Assembly: GCA_034359265.1 (NCBI GenBank)
Contig: CP136891.1
Location: 79,104,501-79,168,500 of the forward strand
Direction: 5' to 3'
DNA: 64,000 nt
From: Canna indica
Lineage: Eukaryota > Streptophyta > Magnoliopsida > Zingiberales > Cannaceae
The position numbers and the translations under genes are program-made. Positions 53,700 through 64,000 of this stretch are shown piece after piece. The notes below the pieces were generated by a model. The model saw only the letters and a program-made list of their open reading frames with translations, ran no database searches and was not told where the DNA came from. The stretch's first letter is position 1. Each line of letters starts with the position of its first letter.

Positions 53700-54760
53700 T
53701 TTTCGTTTTGATTCGATTGAGTCGGCCAACTTGGTTCTCACCGGCGGCCCTTGGTCCTTCTGAGGGGATGTTTTGTGATTGATTCTTGGAAGCCCTTTTT
53801 TAGACCATGGGACGAGCTTTTCTCTATAACCCCAGTTTGGATTCGATTTCATTCTCTTCCGCTTGAATTTTGGAACTATGATTCAATTTTTGCGATTGCG
53901 CAATGCTTCGGCAAAGTTCTTAGGGTTGATGATTGCTCTTTTACTTTTGAACGTGGCCGTTATTTATGAGTTTTTGTTGAAATCAATCTCGCTTTATCTA
54001 TTCGTCAAGGGGTTTGGATTTCTGTTGATGATTCGAAATTCTTTCAACCTATTGTCTATGAGAACCTCCCTTCGGTTTGTTTCTAGTGCGGTGTAATTGG
54101 TCACTGTGAATCTTTTTGTCCGACTATGTCAAATCGCATTTCTTTTGTTCTGATGGCTTCTTCTCCGGATATGACCGATTCTGATTGTGTTTATGATGTT
54201 CCGATGGATTCGATTTCGTCCTGTTCAGTAGACCCTAAATCTGGTGATGCACTAGAGCCGACATGCGACCCCTAGATCCAAGTCCAACGTCGCAATCCTC
54301 TGCGGCGGGGTCCTCGAAGCACGAGTTCCCCCTTTGGGGATGCCCGTGCTCGGACCACTAAGGACTCTAGGGTTCCGGTGGACCGCATCAGGCAAAAAGA
54401 TGCATTGGCGACTCCCCCTAACTTTATTAACCGGGCTAAAAACCCTAGCCTCAAAGGTAATTCTTCTATCCCTTCTAATAATCCTTCTTCTTCCGAGCAA
54501 GGTGGGAGTAGCCACCATATAAACTTTGATTGTAATATAGATTTAAATGTTGCTTGTATCGGTTCCAGTGTGTCTACTGGTCCTATACCTGTGGATGTTG
54601 ATCTTGATAATGTTCATGCTGATGTAAATATTGTTAATTTTGTTGATAATATGGTTCAAGATAAATCTTTTTCCTTTAAGCATACTCATTCTCTATCTAT
54701 GGAGGAGTTAACTGATCAGGTCAATTTAGTTTTCAAATATCTCATCTATTCCTAAAACTA
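53700..54760 (+). pseudogene. LINE ORF1 (DUF4283 and zinc knuckle), broken
   Basis: CFVIDSWKPFFRPWDELFSITPVWIRFHSLPLEFWNYDSIFAIAQCFGKVLRVDDCSFTFERGRYL is the C-terminal half of a plant DUF4283 domain, which binds RNA in LINE ORF1 proteins. It is followed, after a stop at 53967-53969, by the knuckle CGVIGHCESFC, with a stop in place of one residue before its second Cys. A disordered Ser/Pro linker (54378-54755) ends the gene. The frame is broken several times. Confidence 0.75.
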
Positions 54761-54931
54761 ATAGGAAGAAACCCTTCAAACCCCCTAAACCCAAGAATTT
54801 GTTGGGCCCTACTGATGTTGGTCATAGCAAATTCAAAAAGCATAGGACTGGTGGTGATCTTGAAGTTATTCCCAAAGCTAAGGAAGATTCAATCTCGGAA
54901 TTTCAATATGTGAACACCTTTATTTTACTTG

Positions 54932-57900
54932 ATGAAAGTTCTTAATTGGAATGCTAGAGGGGCTAGGCATAGATCTGTTAAGGAATTTCTTTTTTCTCAA
55001 ATTAGACTTGCTCATATAATCATCATATCTTTATCGGAGACTCACCTAGACTTAGTCAATGCTAATAAACTTGTTAATTCTTTAGGCAAATCCTGGAAAG
55101 CTGCTATCCAACCCAGCCCAAGTGCCTATGGTGGGATCATCCTTGCTTGGGATTCTATCTACATTAAAGCTAACATTATATCTATCTCCTCTCAAGTCAT
55201 TCATATTATTATTCAATATGATAATTCTGAACCTTTTCTGTTATCTATCTTTTATGCTAGTATTGACCCTAAAGTTAGAACTTTACTCTGGAACTCTCTT
55301 TTAAACTTGCATCTTGATAGTGTTCCTTGGCTGATTATGGAAGATTTTAACTGTATTTTACATTTTAAAGATAAACTTGGTGGTCTCCTCTTTAAATTTT
55401 CTACTCCTATTCAAGAATTCTCCTCTTTTATTCATCATGCTGGCATGTTGGACTTGGGGTTTTCTGGACCTAAGTTTACTTGGTCCAATAATCGTAAGGG
55501 GGCTGCTAAAATTCTTATTTGATTAGACATGATTTTTTCAAATGCCGTCTGATTACATTTTTATGGTAATAGCTCTATTAAGCATTTAAATAGAACTTTA
55601 TTTGATCATTGTCCTCTTATTCTTAATATTTCTACATGTAATCATGTTAGAAATAAGTTTTTTAAATTTCAATCTTTCTGGCTTGAATATGATGAATGTG
55701 GTGAAGTTATTTCAAATGCTTGAAATGTTAGTAATCATGTTCATCCCTTCTAATTGGTTAACACTAGGGGTGCCTTATCTCATTGGAATAAGCACAACTT
55801 AGGAAAATTAAAATCCTTATTGGAGACCACTTCTAATGATATTATTCTTTTAGAATCTTTTGAGGGCTCTCCATTTGCCCCTCCCCATATTGATGTCAAG
55901 CTTAGGGAATTGTATAATAAATAAATTGCCTTACAAAGATAAATTTATCTTAAGTGGTGGTCAAAATCTAAGGCTAATTGGATTGCTAGTGGTGATTTAA
56001 ATATTGCTTACTTTAATAGATTGGTCACTTTGCGTAGACGTGTAAACTTTATTCATTCTATTTTTATTTCTAATAATATTATCTTGAATGATGACAAGGA
56101 TATCATGCATGAATTTATTAACCATTACAACTCCTTATGGAATCCTTCTACTCTTGATGTCAATTCCAACTTAGTTTGGCCCAATCTTGGTTCTCTTAGT
56201 AATGATTTTGCTAATTTTCTTGTTGCTCCTATTACCACGCATGAGCTTTGGAAAACGATTAAATCTTTTAAAAATAGCAAAAGTCCTAGTATGGATAGTT
56301 TCACTATTGAATTTTATAAGCATTTCTGGAATACTATTGTTGATTCCTTTTTTCAATCTATTCAACTCTTCTTTCATCATGTTGTTATTCCCTCTGATTG
56401 AAACCAAACTCTCTTGACTTTTATTCCTAAGGTTAAGGATCCTAAATTTGTGAAGGACTATAAACCTATTGCTTTATGTAATCTTTCATATCACATTCTT
56501 TCTAAAATTCTTGCTAACAGATTAAAAGGAGTTTAGTTTCTTGTGAGCGATCTACTTTTGTTGAAGGCATGAATATCCATGACAACATTCTTATAATTCA
56601 AGAATTAGTTCACTCTTTTTATGATTCAAAAAGTAAAGTCTCTTATAGTATTGTCAAAATTGATGTTGAAAAAGCTTATGACCTCCTCAGGAGAGAAGCT
56701 GTTCTTGAGGTTTTAAAAAAAAATAATTTCCCCGACATGTTTATAAATTGGATTCATTCATGCATCTCTTCTCCTACATTTGCTTGTACTATTAATGGTC
56801 AAACCTCTTCTTTCTTCCCTTCCAAGAGAGGGATTAGGCAGGGTGATCCTATATCACCCTTCCTCTTCATTCTTGTTTCTCAAATTCTTACCAAACTCAT
56901 TAATTTTGTTGTTGAGCAAATCATTAACTCCTTTCAAGTTTAAAAATGATACTCCCATCAGTCATTTATTGTTTGCTGATGACCTTATTTTATCTTTCAA
57001 AGCTAACTCTAAAAGTCTTAATTCTGTTAAAACCATTTTCTCTACCTATGAAACTTTAACTGGCCAAAGGATTAACTTATCCAAATCTGATATCTACTTT
57101 CCTAAGCATGCCTCCTCTTCTTCTAGGAATAGAATATCTAACTTCCTAGGCATGAAAGTAGGCAAATTCCTCTTTAAATATCTAGGTGTGATGATGGCCC
57201 CTAGGAGATCCCCTCCTGATACCCATAATCATATCCTTGCTCAAATTGATTCCAAATTATATAACTGGAAAGCCTCTCTTCTATCTCAAGCTAGTAGATT
57301 AGTTCTTATTAGGTATGTTTTAAACTCTATTCCTACTCTTTCCATTTCTGTTTCCTGGTTTAATAAGGACTTGAGTGGTAAAATTGAGAAGAAACTTAAG
57401 GATTTCTTGTGGGACCATGATCCAAGTAAAAATAGCATTCACCTCGTTAATTGGAATACTGTCACCTTAACTAAAGCTTTAGGTGGTTTGAGAATCCAAG
57501 ACATAAAAACTAAAAGCTTATCTCTTCATGCTAAGAGAATTCACTTTTATCTTAACTAGTCCAATTCCTTATGGGTCACCATTGTTAGGAGGAAGTATCC
57601 TGAAGCTTCTTGCATTAATTCTATTCCTCCCAAAAAATTCTCTTGGGCTTGGAAATTGTTTCTTAAAGCTTTTGCTAAACTTCATTTAGGCTTTAAATCT
57701 ATTATTGTGAATGGTAGCAACACTTCTGTTCTTTATGATAACTGGATTTTAGATATTCCTTTAGTTTTAAAGCATACTTTTATTAACATGAGTGTTATTG
57801 ATAGTCTCTCTCATGTTTATCATTTAATACATAACCATAGCTGGTCCTCTTTTATGAGTCTTACTCTTTGTAACACTGATTTGTGGGAGGCTATTTCGAG

Positions 57901-59034
57901 CATTGAGATTTCGGTTCAACCTGATGATGATTTTGTGGTTTGGACCCATGAGATCGATGGTAAGGCAACCACATCCTCTGCTTACCTTTATCTTAAAACC
58001 ATTAGTTATACTCCTACTGAATCTTTTGTTGATTGGAATGCTATGTGGAGCCTTCCTGTTGCTCTTAAAGTTAAAAATATTTTTATGGGAGTTTTTTCAT
58101 AATCGACTTCTTACTCGCTCTAGACTTAATGATTTAGGATTTACTATTGACCATAATTGTTTTTTCTGTAATTCTGATATTAAAGCTCCAAATCATCTTT
58201 TCTGGAATTGTGGTTTCTCGTCCAATGTTTGGCTTTCTCTCGGTCAAATCTTTAATTATGATTTCGCCAGTAGGAGTAATTGGCATTTAGGTAGCTGGCT
58301 TTGGTCTAATTTAGGCTCTAACTTGAATCTTAAAACTAAGGCCATTGTTGCTAATGCTTTATGGATTTTATGATTTTTTTAGAAATAAGATTTTGCATGG
58401 TGAAGGACGGCCTCCCATCTCTCATGTGGTTATGAGAATTGTAACCAATTCTTTGAATTATATTAAGCCTCACAATTCTGAATGTTATGTTCCAAATTCC
58501 TTCAATGCTTGTATTTGGTCGCCCCCTCCGGTGGGATTCTTTAAGATTAATTGTCATGTTGCATTCTATGACTCGGATGGAGGAGCTGGTATCATTGTTC
58601 GGAATACTCAAGGCGAGTGTTTATATGTTTACGCCAATTATTTTCATTCCATCTCTGCTTTACAATCAGAAGCTACTGCTCTTTTTTTTTTTGCTTTGTC
58701 TTTGGCTTTATCCAAGAACATGGACATTCTTATTCTTGAGGCAGATTGCAAGCAGCTTGTGGATACAATTAATAACAAGTCTACCTTTCCTTGGGGACAT
58801 CATAATTTGTACAAGAATAATTGTAATTTAATTCCTAGGTTCAATCATGTTATTGTTTCTTTTGTAAGTCGCTCGGCAAACAAAGCTATCCATTGGGCAG
58901 CAAGCTATGCTCGAAGGAAGGAGTCTACTATTTGGACTTTCATTCGACCTCCTAAGTTGGATGTAATTTTGGGGCCGGGGAAGATTTCTCTTCCTCTATC
59001 ATTAGTTAATATATCTTTTCTGTTTTTGGTATAA
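54932..59034 (+). pseudogene. LINE ORF2 (endonuclease, reverse transcriptase, RNase H), broken
   Basis: I place the start at ATG 54932 (MKVLNWNARG, the usual ORF2 start). The endonuclease has SLSETHLD, GGIILAWDS, EDFNCIL (normally GDFNCIL), LGFSGPKFTWSNNRKG and FDHCPLIL. Reverse transcriptase has KNSKSPSMDSFTIEFYK, YKPIALCNLSYHILSKILANRLK, KIDVEKAYDLLRREAVLEVL (motif A), RGIRQGDPISPFLFIL and HLLFADDLILSFKAN (motif C, FADD). The zinc finger is CFFCNSDIKAPNHLFWNC (about 58160-58213). RNase H runs 58345-59034 (QSEATALFFFALSLAL, EADCKQLVDTIN, RSANKAIHWAASYARR). Stops near 55520, 55922, 56398 and 57558 and several frameshifts disable it. It is better preserved than LINE-A. Confidence 0.9.
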
Positions 59035-59137
59035 AAAAAAAACCAAAGTGCAATTTAGAGAAAGCATATAAGATTCATAAGACACTACTACGTTGTCCCA
59101 TATAAAGACTTTTCATAACAAATATTCATTAAAATTA

Positions 59138-59584
59138 GGGTAAATCACACTGATCTTCTCTCTATTTATAATTTTAACTTGTGACCTTCTTAAATTTTGT
59201 AAAAGATTACACAAATCTTTCATACTAACGAAAATTATTAGTGGAGTACGTGTCATGTGCATGCTTGCTAATGACAAAATACCCTTATATCATTTAATCC
59301 CCATTCTCTCATATTTTCACCCATAAGTACTTAACATTTTTGTTTTCACATTCAACTAACATTAATTTCGTATAAAATATTGTTTTTAAAATTTTATTTT
59401 TAAAATATTTATTCAATTATTTTATGCATGATTTTTAATGATATTTTAGCGAGGGACATAGGGGAGAAATCATAGATTGCATTTAACACCGTTAATTACA
59501 CGGGATGTGAGTATCACCTGGACAAATAGAGATGAGGTCAGTATAATTTCACTGAACCTCGAGAGAGATCAATGTAATTTACTC
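59138..59584. mobile_element. MULE-type MITE, copy 2, 447 bp
   Basis: It is flanked by a perfect 9-bp duplication TTAAAATTA (59129-59137 and 59585-59593), the size made by Mutator-like transposases. The left end GGGTAAATCACACTGATCT and the inverted right end GAGTAAATTACATTGATCT form a 19-bp imperfect TIR. It is homologous to 2435-2965 and non-coding. Confidence 0.88.
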
Positions 59585-60242
59585 TTAAAATTAACTTATC
59601 ACTAGAATTAATTATTTAAAGTTAGATATAAAGTTTAGAGTAAATACAAAAAAAAAAAAGAACTTTGGACATTTTCTCAATTTTAACATAATTTTTTTTC
59701 GTTAACAAAAAAATACACGAACTTTAATTTCGTTATCCCGTTTAGCATGCACCGTTATTTCTGACGATTTTTGCTGACATGGTCGTTAACTTCGACGACA
59801 TGGCAAGTTACTTTGCTAACGTGACATATATTTCAACAGACAAGTAAAGGTTAACATAAAATTACGAAATTACCCACCCCTGATGCTAATGTTTTTTGAA
59901 ACGGGGATGGGCAAAATGGTAATTTGCCCGTCGTCTCCAAGTTGGACGCGTTCGATGCCCTAGTTCTTATTTTACCTGCTCGAACACTGTGAAAAGGGGG
60001 ATTGTTTGCCTTTATCACCGGATTAGGGCACGTCTTCTGGAGTCTTTGTCGCTGGATTAGGGCACGAAGGGAGGACATTACAAAGCTGTGATCCCAAAAT
60101 CAACAGATATATTTTTGATTTCTTTCGCATGTGCCATCTTTTTTTGTGAATCTATGTGCTGTGGTCCAGATATTATATGAATTCATTTATTTTATTATTT
60201 TTTCACTCTATGTCATCTGTCGCATATTCATTTTCATGTAAG

Positions 60243-62775
60243 ATGACAAAGTTTGAGATTGTAGTGCATCACGGTGGTCACATGATGTTTGAACCCCATG
60301 TACGCTATGTGGGGGGTGAACTGCTTTTAGTCAGAGAAGATGATATAATTTCAAATACAGTTACATTGTCTAACATGAGACTCTTAGTAGCAACATTAGG
60401 TTACTCTCGACCTAGCAAATTGTGGTATAAAGACCCTAAGAAGCTCTTATCTTCTGGACTGATGGAGATAAAGACAGAAACTGAAGCTAAGGAGATGTGT
60501 CAATTGGCGATAAGTTGTGGGTCTATACACTTCTATTCGGAAGGAATTAGAGACTATGAACTATTGAGGAAAAAGAAACTAGTTGAAGCTCTCAAAACTC
60601 AGAACTAGGATGAGAATTTGGAGCCTGATCATGAAGGAGCTGACTAGGATGAGGCTCATTAACATACTAATTTTGATGGAGATGATGACACAAGTGATGA
60701 GGATGATGGGGAATACAAAATAGTGAAGAGAAAGAAGAGAATTTTTAATTTGCAAAGTGAAGGTGAGCACAAGGAAGATGAGCAAGGTACTAGTGGTGGA
60801 GGAGATGAGCGCAAAAAAGATGAGTATGGCACCAGTGGTGGAGGAGATGAACACAGGGAAGCTGGGGGTGTGAATAATGATTCATCAAGTGATACTTCAG
60901 GTGATAATACTACATCAACTGAATCAGTGCAGACACCTAATAGTAGTGTTGATGAAGATATAAAAAAATTTAGAAAACCGAAGGGTAAAGGATTTAGGGG
61001 CAAAGAATATAATGAATTTAGCCTTAACATGAGGTTTGAGTCAGCAGGATAATTTAGGCAAGTTGTTCAAGACTATGCTTTGAAGAATGGGAAGGCTATT
61101 AAGTTTACTAGGTCTGGTGAGAAAAATATAGAGGCTAGGTGTAATGCCAAATGTCCTTGGAGGATTTATGGAAGCTTAACACAAAGGAATGAAGCATTTG
61201 TGATTAAGATTTATGATTCAGAGTATAAATGCTCTAGACCAACAAGAAACAAGCAAGCCTCATCTAAATGGCTTGCAAGGCAGTACATGAAAACTTTTTG
61301 GGAAAAATCAGATTGGAATGTACTTAAAATGCAAAGGGATATTGGCAAAAATTTACCATATCAGTCACTAAAAATGTAAGTTATAGAGCCAGAGCAAGGG
61401 CATTGAAAATTTTATCAGGCTCATTGGCTGATCATTATAAGATGTTGTCATGTTATGTAGCAGAACTAAAGAAGGTGTACAAACATGAATTGTTTTCCAC
61501 AATGGTTGAGGGGCATAACAGATTCAAGAGAATGTTTGTTGGCTTTGATGCATTAAAAGAAGGGTTTTTTTGGCAGTTGTAGGCCTGTGATTTCATTGGA
61601 TGAGTGCTTTTTGAAGTCAGAAGTTAATTGGTGACCAACTACTGTCTGCAGTTGGTAGGGATGGAAACAATCAGATGCTTCCAGTATGTTGGGCTGTGGT
61701 TGAAGATGAGAATGAAGACTCATGGAGGTGATTTTTGATAAGATTAACTGAACACTTAGCAATTGTAAATGGTTTTGGATGAACAATTATAAGTGATCAG
61801 CAAAAGGAATAAGTGAACACTTAGCCTTTGTTTTTTTATCTCATGTATACTCTACTTATGTTTGTTTGTCTCTTGTAGGGTCTTCAAAATGCAGTTAGAG
61901 CTTTTATGCCTAATGCAAAACATAGAAACTGTGCAAGATATTTATATGCTAATTAAAAGAAGAAGCATGTGGGTTATGCTTTGAAGAATCTTTTTTGGAA
62001 GGCTGCAAAGAGCACCACAGAAGCTCAATTCAATGAACACATGTATGAGATGAAGGTACTTTCTCAAGTTGCACATAATGATTTCATTAAAATTGATTTA
62101 GACAAGTTCTGTAGGTTTAAAATCAGTACATTGCCAAAATGTGAGGTCATGGACAATAACATATTTGAATGTTTTAATGAATACATTTTGAGGGCAAGAA
62201 ATAGGCTTTTGATTGACATGTTAGTGGACATTAGAAGGACATTAATGAAAAGAATAACAAAAATGAGGGAAATGATAATGAAAGTGATGATACTATATGC
62301 CCTAAAATTAGGAAAAAAGTAGAAGAGAACAAGGTTGTTAATGTCTTCTACATAGCAACACATGTTGTATATAAGAAGTTTGAGATTAAACACATGAATA
62401 ACAATTATGTTGTAGAGCTAGTACAAAATAGTTGCTCATGCGGGATGTAGGAACTTAGTGACATCCCTTGTCATCATTTCATTTCATCAATTCATTGGTT
62501 AGAAGAGGATGCCACAAAATATATTCATGATTATTTTAAGAAGTCCACATACCTAAGGGCATATGAGTATCTTATTCAGCCATTAAATGAAAAAAAAAAA
62601 AAGGGCAAAGATTGAGTTTGAACCTATCTTACCTCAAATTGTGAGAAAGCAAATAGGGAGACCAAAAAGAGCAAGGAACAAGAATATTAGTGAGAAGGAA
62701 AATGAACAAGCAAATCCAACAAAGATGAGTAAGAGGGGTGCAGATGAAATATACACACTGCAATACATATGATCA
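60243..62775 (+). pseudogene. MuDR-type transposase, broken
   Basis: Blocks in order are: an N-terminal PB1-like domain (MTKFEIVVHHGGHM..YVGGELLLV); an acidic Ser/Gly linker; the MuDR DNA-binding domain (YALKNGKAIKFTRSGEKNIEARCNAKCPWRIYGS); the MULE catalytic domain in several frames (RPVISLDECFLK, GDQLLSAVGRDGNNQMLPVCWAVVEDENEDSWR, TIISDQQK); a SWIM finger (SCSCGM*ELSDIPCHHFISSIHWL); and a basic tail IGRPKRARNK. In the first frame stops occur at 60606-60608, 60645-60647, 60660-60662 and 61050-61052; more stops and frameshifts follow. A final CxxC knuckle near 62755 is shifted. Such enzymes cut at the TIRs of Mutator-like elements; this copy is dead. Confidence 0.88.
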
Positions 62776-62911
62776 TAACAAAATGTCATGCAAAAACAAG
62801 GATAAAGACTAATATCAAGTCAATTATCATCTAGTCATGTAACTTAATATTTATCTTTACCTATTTACTAATAAATCTATTTTTACAAATCTGTTTACTA
62901 ACAAATCTATT

Positions 62912-63253
62912 TTGACACAAGGGAAGAAAAGAGGGAGACCACATAAGAATCAGGGTGTGCAAATCAATTTGGAGAATAAATATGTGCAAATCAATTTGGA
63001 GAACCAATGTGTGCAAATTAATTTGGAGAAACAGAATGTGCAATCACCTGTAAAGAGACCAAAGATGACTGTTATTAAGAAACTGGTTAGTTATGAGAAG
63101 CTTATGCACAAGGAGAGGACTGTGGCAACAAAAGGATTTGGAATAATAATTGGCACTGAAATAGGAAATACATATGTGCATGTAAGTTATTTAATTTCAG
63201 TTGTAAATTATATATTTCAGTTATCTAATTTTAAGTTTCATGTAGATGCCTAA
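62912..63253 (+). pseudogene. C-terminal tail of the MuDR-like gene with a VQINLEN repeat
   Basis: An open frame reads GKKRGRPHKNQ followed by three copies of VQINLEN(K/Q), a 27/24-bp tandem duplication. GRP(K/H) tails occur at the ends of MuDR-like transposases, and the position fits a last exon. I cannot show that it is joined to the upstream gene. Confidence 0.45.
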
Positions 63254-63424
63254 TACACAAGTTAGAATACTTCATGAAGGAAGATTTGGAGGAGGGCAGT
63301 TTGTCCATCCTCAAGGCACCCAGGTCAGCCAACCCACTCAAGGCACCAAACTCACCCAAGGCACTCAACAGAGCACTACCTTAGTAAGGAGCAACAACAG
63401 ACTCAAGAAAAAAAAAAGTTAGGC

Positions 63425-63565
63425 AATCAGCCATCTTCAAGTGTTAGGATTGATGTGGATTGATATGGATTATATGTGGATTGATATGGATTGTACGTGG
63501 ATTGTATGTGGATGTATGTTGATTGATATGAATTTATATGGATTTATGTGGATTATATGTAGTAA
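63425..63565. repeat. TATGGATT-type minisatellite
   Basis: Irregular repeats of GTGGATTGATATGGATTATA occur over about 140 bp. No coding function is seen. Confidence 0.6.
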
Positions 63566-63694
63566 TCATTACTTGATTTTGTATGAATTATGTGTCATTC
63601 TAAATTTTATGTATGTGGCATATGGAATTCTAATTTTTATGTATGTGAAATGATGTGTACTAGTTGAATTGTGTACTGTGCTATAAATAGTTGT

Positions 63695-63910
63695 GCTATA
63701 AATGACAAAGTTCATATATTTTAAGGTTAAAAATAGCAAAGTTCATGTATTGTTAGATTAAAAGTGGCAAAGTTCATATATTTTTACGTTAAAAGTGACA
63801 AAGTTCATGTATTTTTACGTTAAAAATGGCAAAATTCACGTTTTATTAGGTTAAAATAGAAAAGACCATGTTTTTTCTTGCAAATATATGAAAGTTCATA
63901 TTTTTTGATG
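63695..63910. repeat. 31-bp tandem repeat, about 6 to 7 units
   Basis: Units of the form GCAAAGTTCATGTA plus TTTTTACGTTAAAAATG follow at a 31-bp period and become more diverged to the right. The position suggests subterminal repeats of the MuDR-like element. Confidence 0.75.
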
Positions 63911-64000
63911 CACAGTTCACTAACAGATTAAAACATGCTAAAATATGTTGTCTTCAAATACACATGAGAGTGTAACATCAAAATACATAAACCAAACTAC

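Larger units (their letters stand above)
53291..59044 (+). mobile_element. L1-type LINE, near full length but decayed (LINE-B), 5.75 kb
   Basis: It is flanked by a 9-bp direct repeat AAAGTGCAA (53282-53290 and 59045-59053), with an A-rich tail (59032-59042) just before the right copy, as for target-primed insertion. The order is ORF1 (DUF4283 plus zinc knuckle), ORF2 endonuclease, reverse transcriptase, RVT zinc finger and RNase H, all in the plus orientation. Confidence 0.88.
59640..64000 (+). mobile_element. MuDR-like element, decayed, truncated by the window edge
   Basis: It contains a MuDR-type transposase gene (60243-62775). The right side has a repeat array (63695-63910) whose unit AAAAATACATGAACTTTG (inverted) resembles AAAAATACACGAACTTTAA at about 59707-59725 on the left, so related ends flank the gene. 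The true right terminus and target duplication lie outside or were not recognised. Confidence 0.65.

Overview
This is a nuclear DNA window from a flowering plant. The evidence is intron-containing genes with canonical plant splice sites, plant-only protein families (oleosin, AP2/ERF, BAHD acyltransferase) and a dense nest of plant transposons in AT-rich DNA. Codon use in the host genes is strongly GC-biased while the intergenic DNA is AT-rich, which fits a monocot; a non-grass monocot is my guess, not a demonstrated fact.

Host genes are few. They are: the first exon of a membrane steroid-binding (MAPR, cytochrome b5-like) protein gene leaving the left edge on the minus strand (634-947); a two-exon HCT-like BAHD acyltransferase (27724-29186, +); an oleosin (31605-32009, -) with an ABRE/G-box upstream; and a single-exon group IX ERF transcription factor (33229-33996, +).

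Nearly everything else is mobile DNA. Three copies of one CACTA (En/Spm) family are bounded to the base by TIRs and 3-bp target duplications: CACTA-1 (8720-15873, TSD GAA), CACTA-2 (20739-24931, TSD AGA) and CACTA-3 (40323-47493, TSD TAC). Each has, in order from its 5' end, subterminal AGCAACGGC-type repeats, a TATA box, a 26-bp minisatellite, a 172-bp foldback, a TNP2 transposase gene and a five-exon Transposase_24 (PF03004-type) gene. The damage is complementary. CACTA-1 has a badly broken TNP2 and one stop in gene 2. CACTA-2 has lost almost all of TNP2 but keeps a fully open gene 2. CACTA-3 has a TNP2 broken by one amber codon, plus an Asp-to-Tyr change in the conserved TDGF motif, and one amber in gene 2. 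A fourth, unrelated non-autonomous CACTA (25488-27142, TSD AAC) carries an array of palindromes.

Nesting is deep. CACTA-1 sits inside a Pack-MULE-like element with about 190-bp TIRs (8030-17310) that carries caffeic acid O-methyltransferase fragments. That element sits inside a hAT-like MITE (7791-17685). The second copy of the same MITE (25311-27497) is split by the fourth CACTA. A tRNA-like SINE lies in a MITE-like insert inside an L1-type LINE (34560-39640, -). A tandem TRIM with three LTRs and two internal domains, flanked by a perfect 5-bp TSD, lies in a decayed Gypsy element (48900-51890).

The right end has a second L1-type LINE (53291-59044, +, 9-bp TSD), a MULE-type MITE with a 9-bp TSD (59138-59584, sister of a copy at 2435-2965) and a decayed MuDR-like element that runs off the right edge. 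I found no tRNA gene, rRNA gene or CRISPR array.
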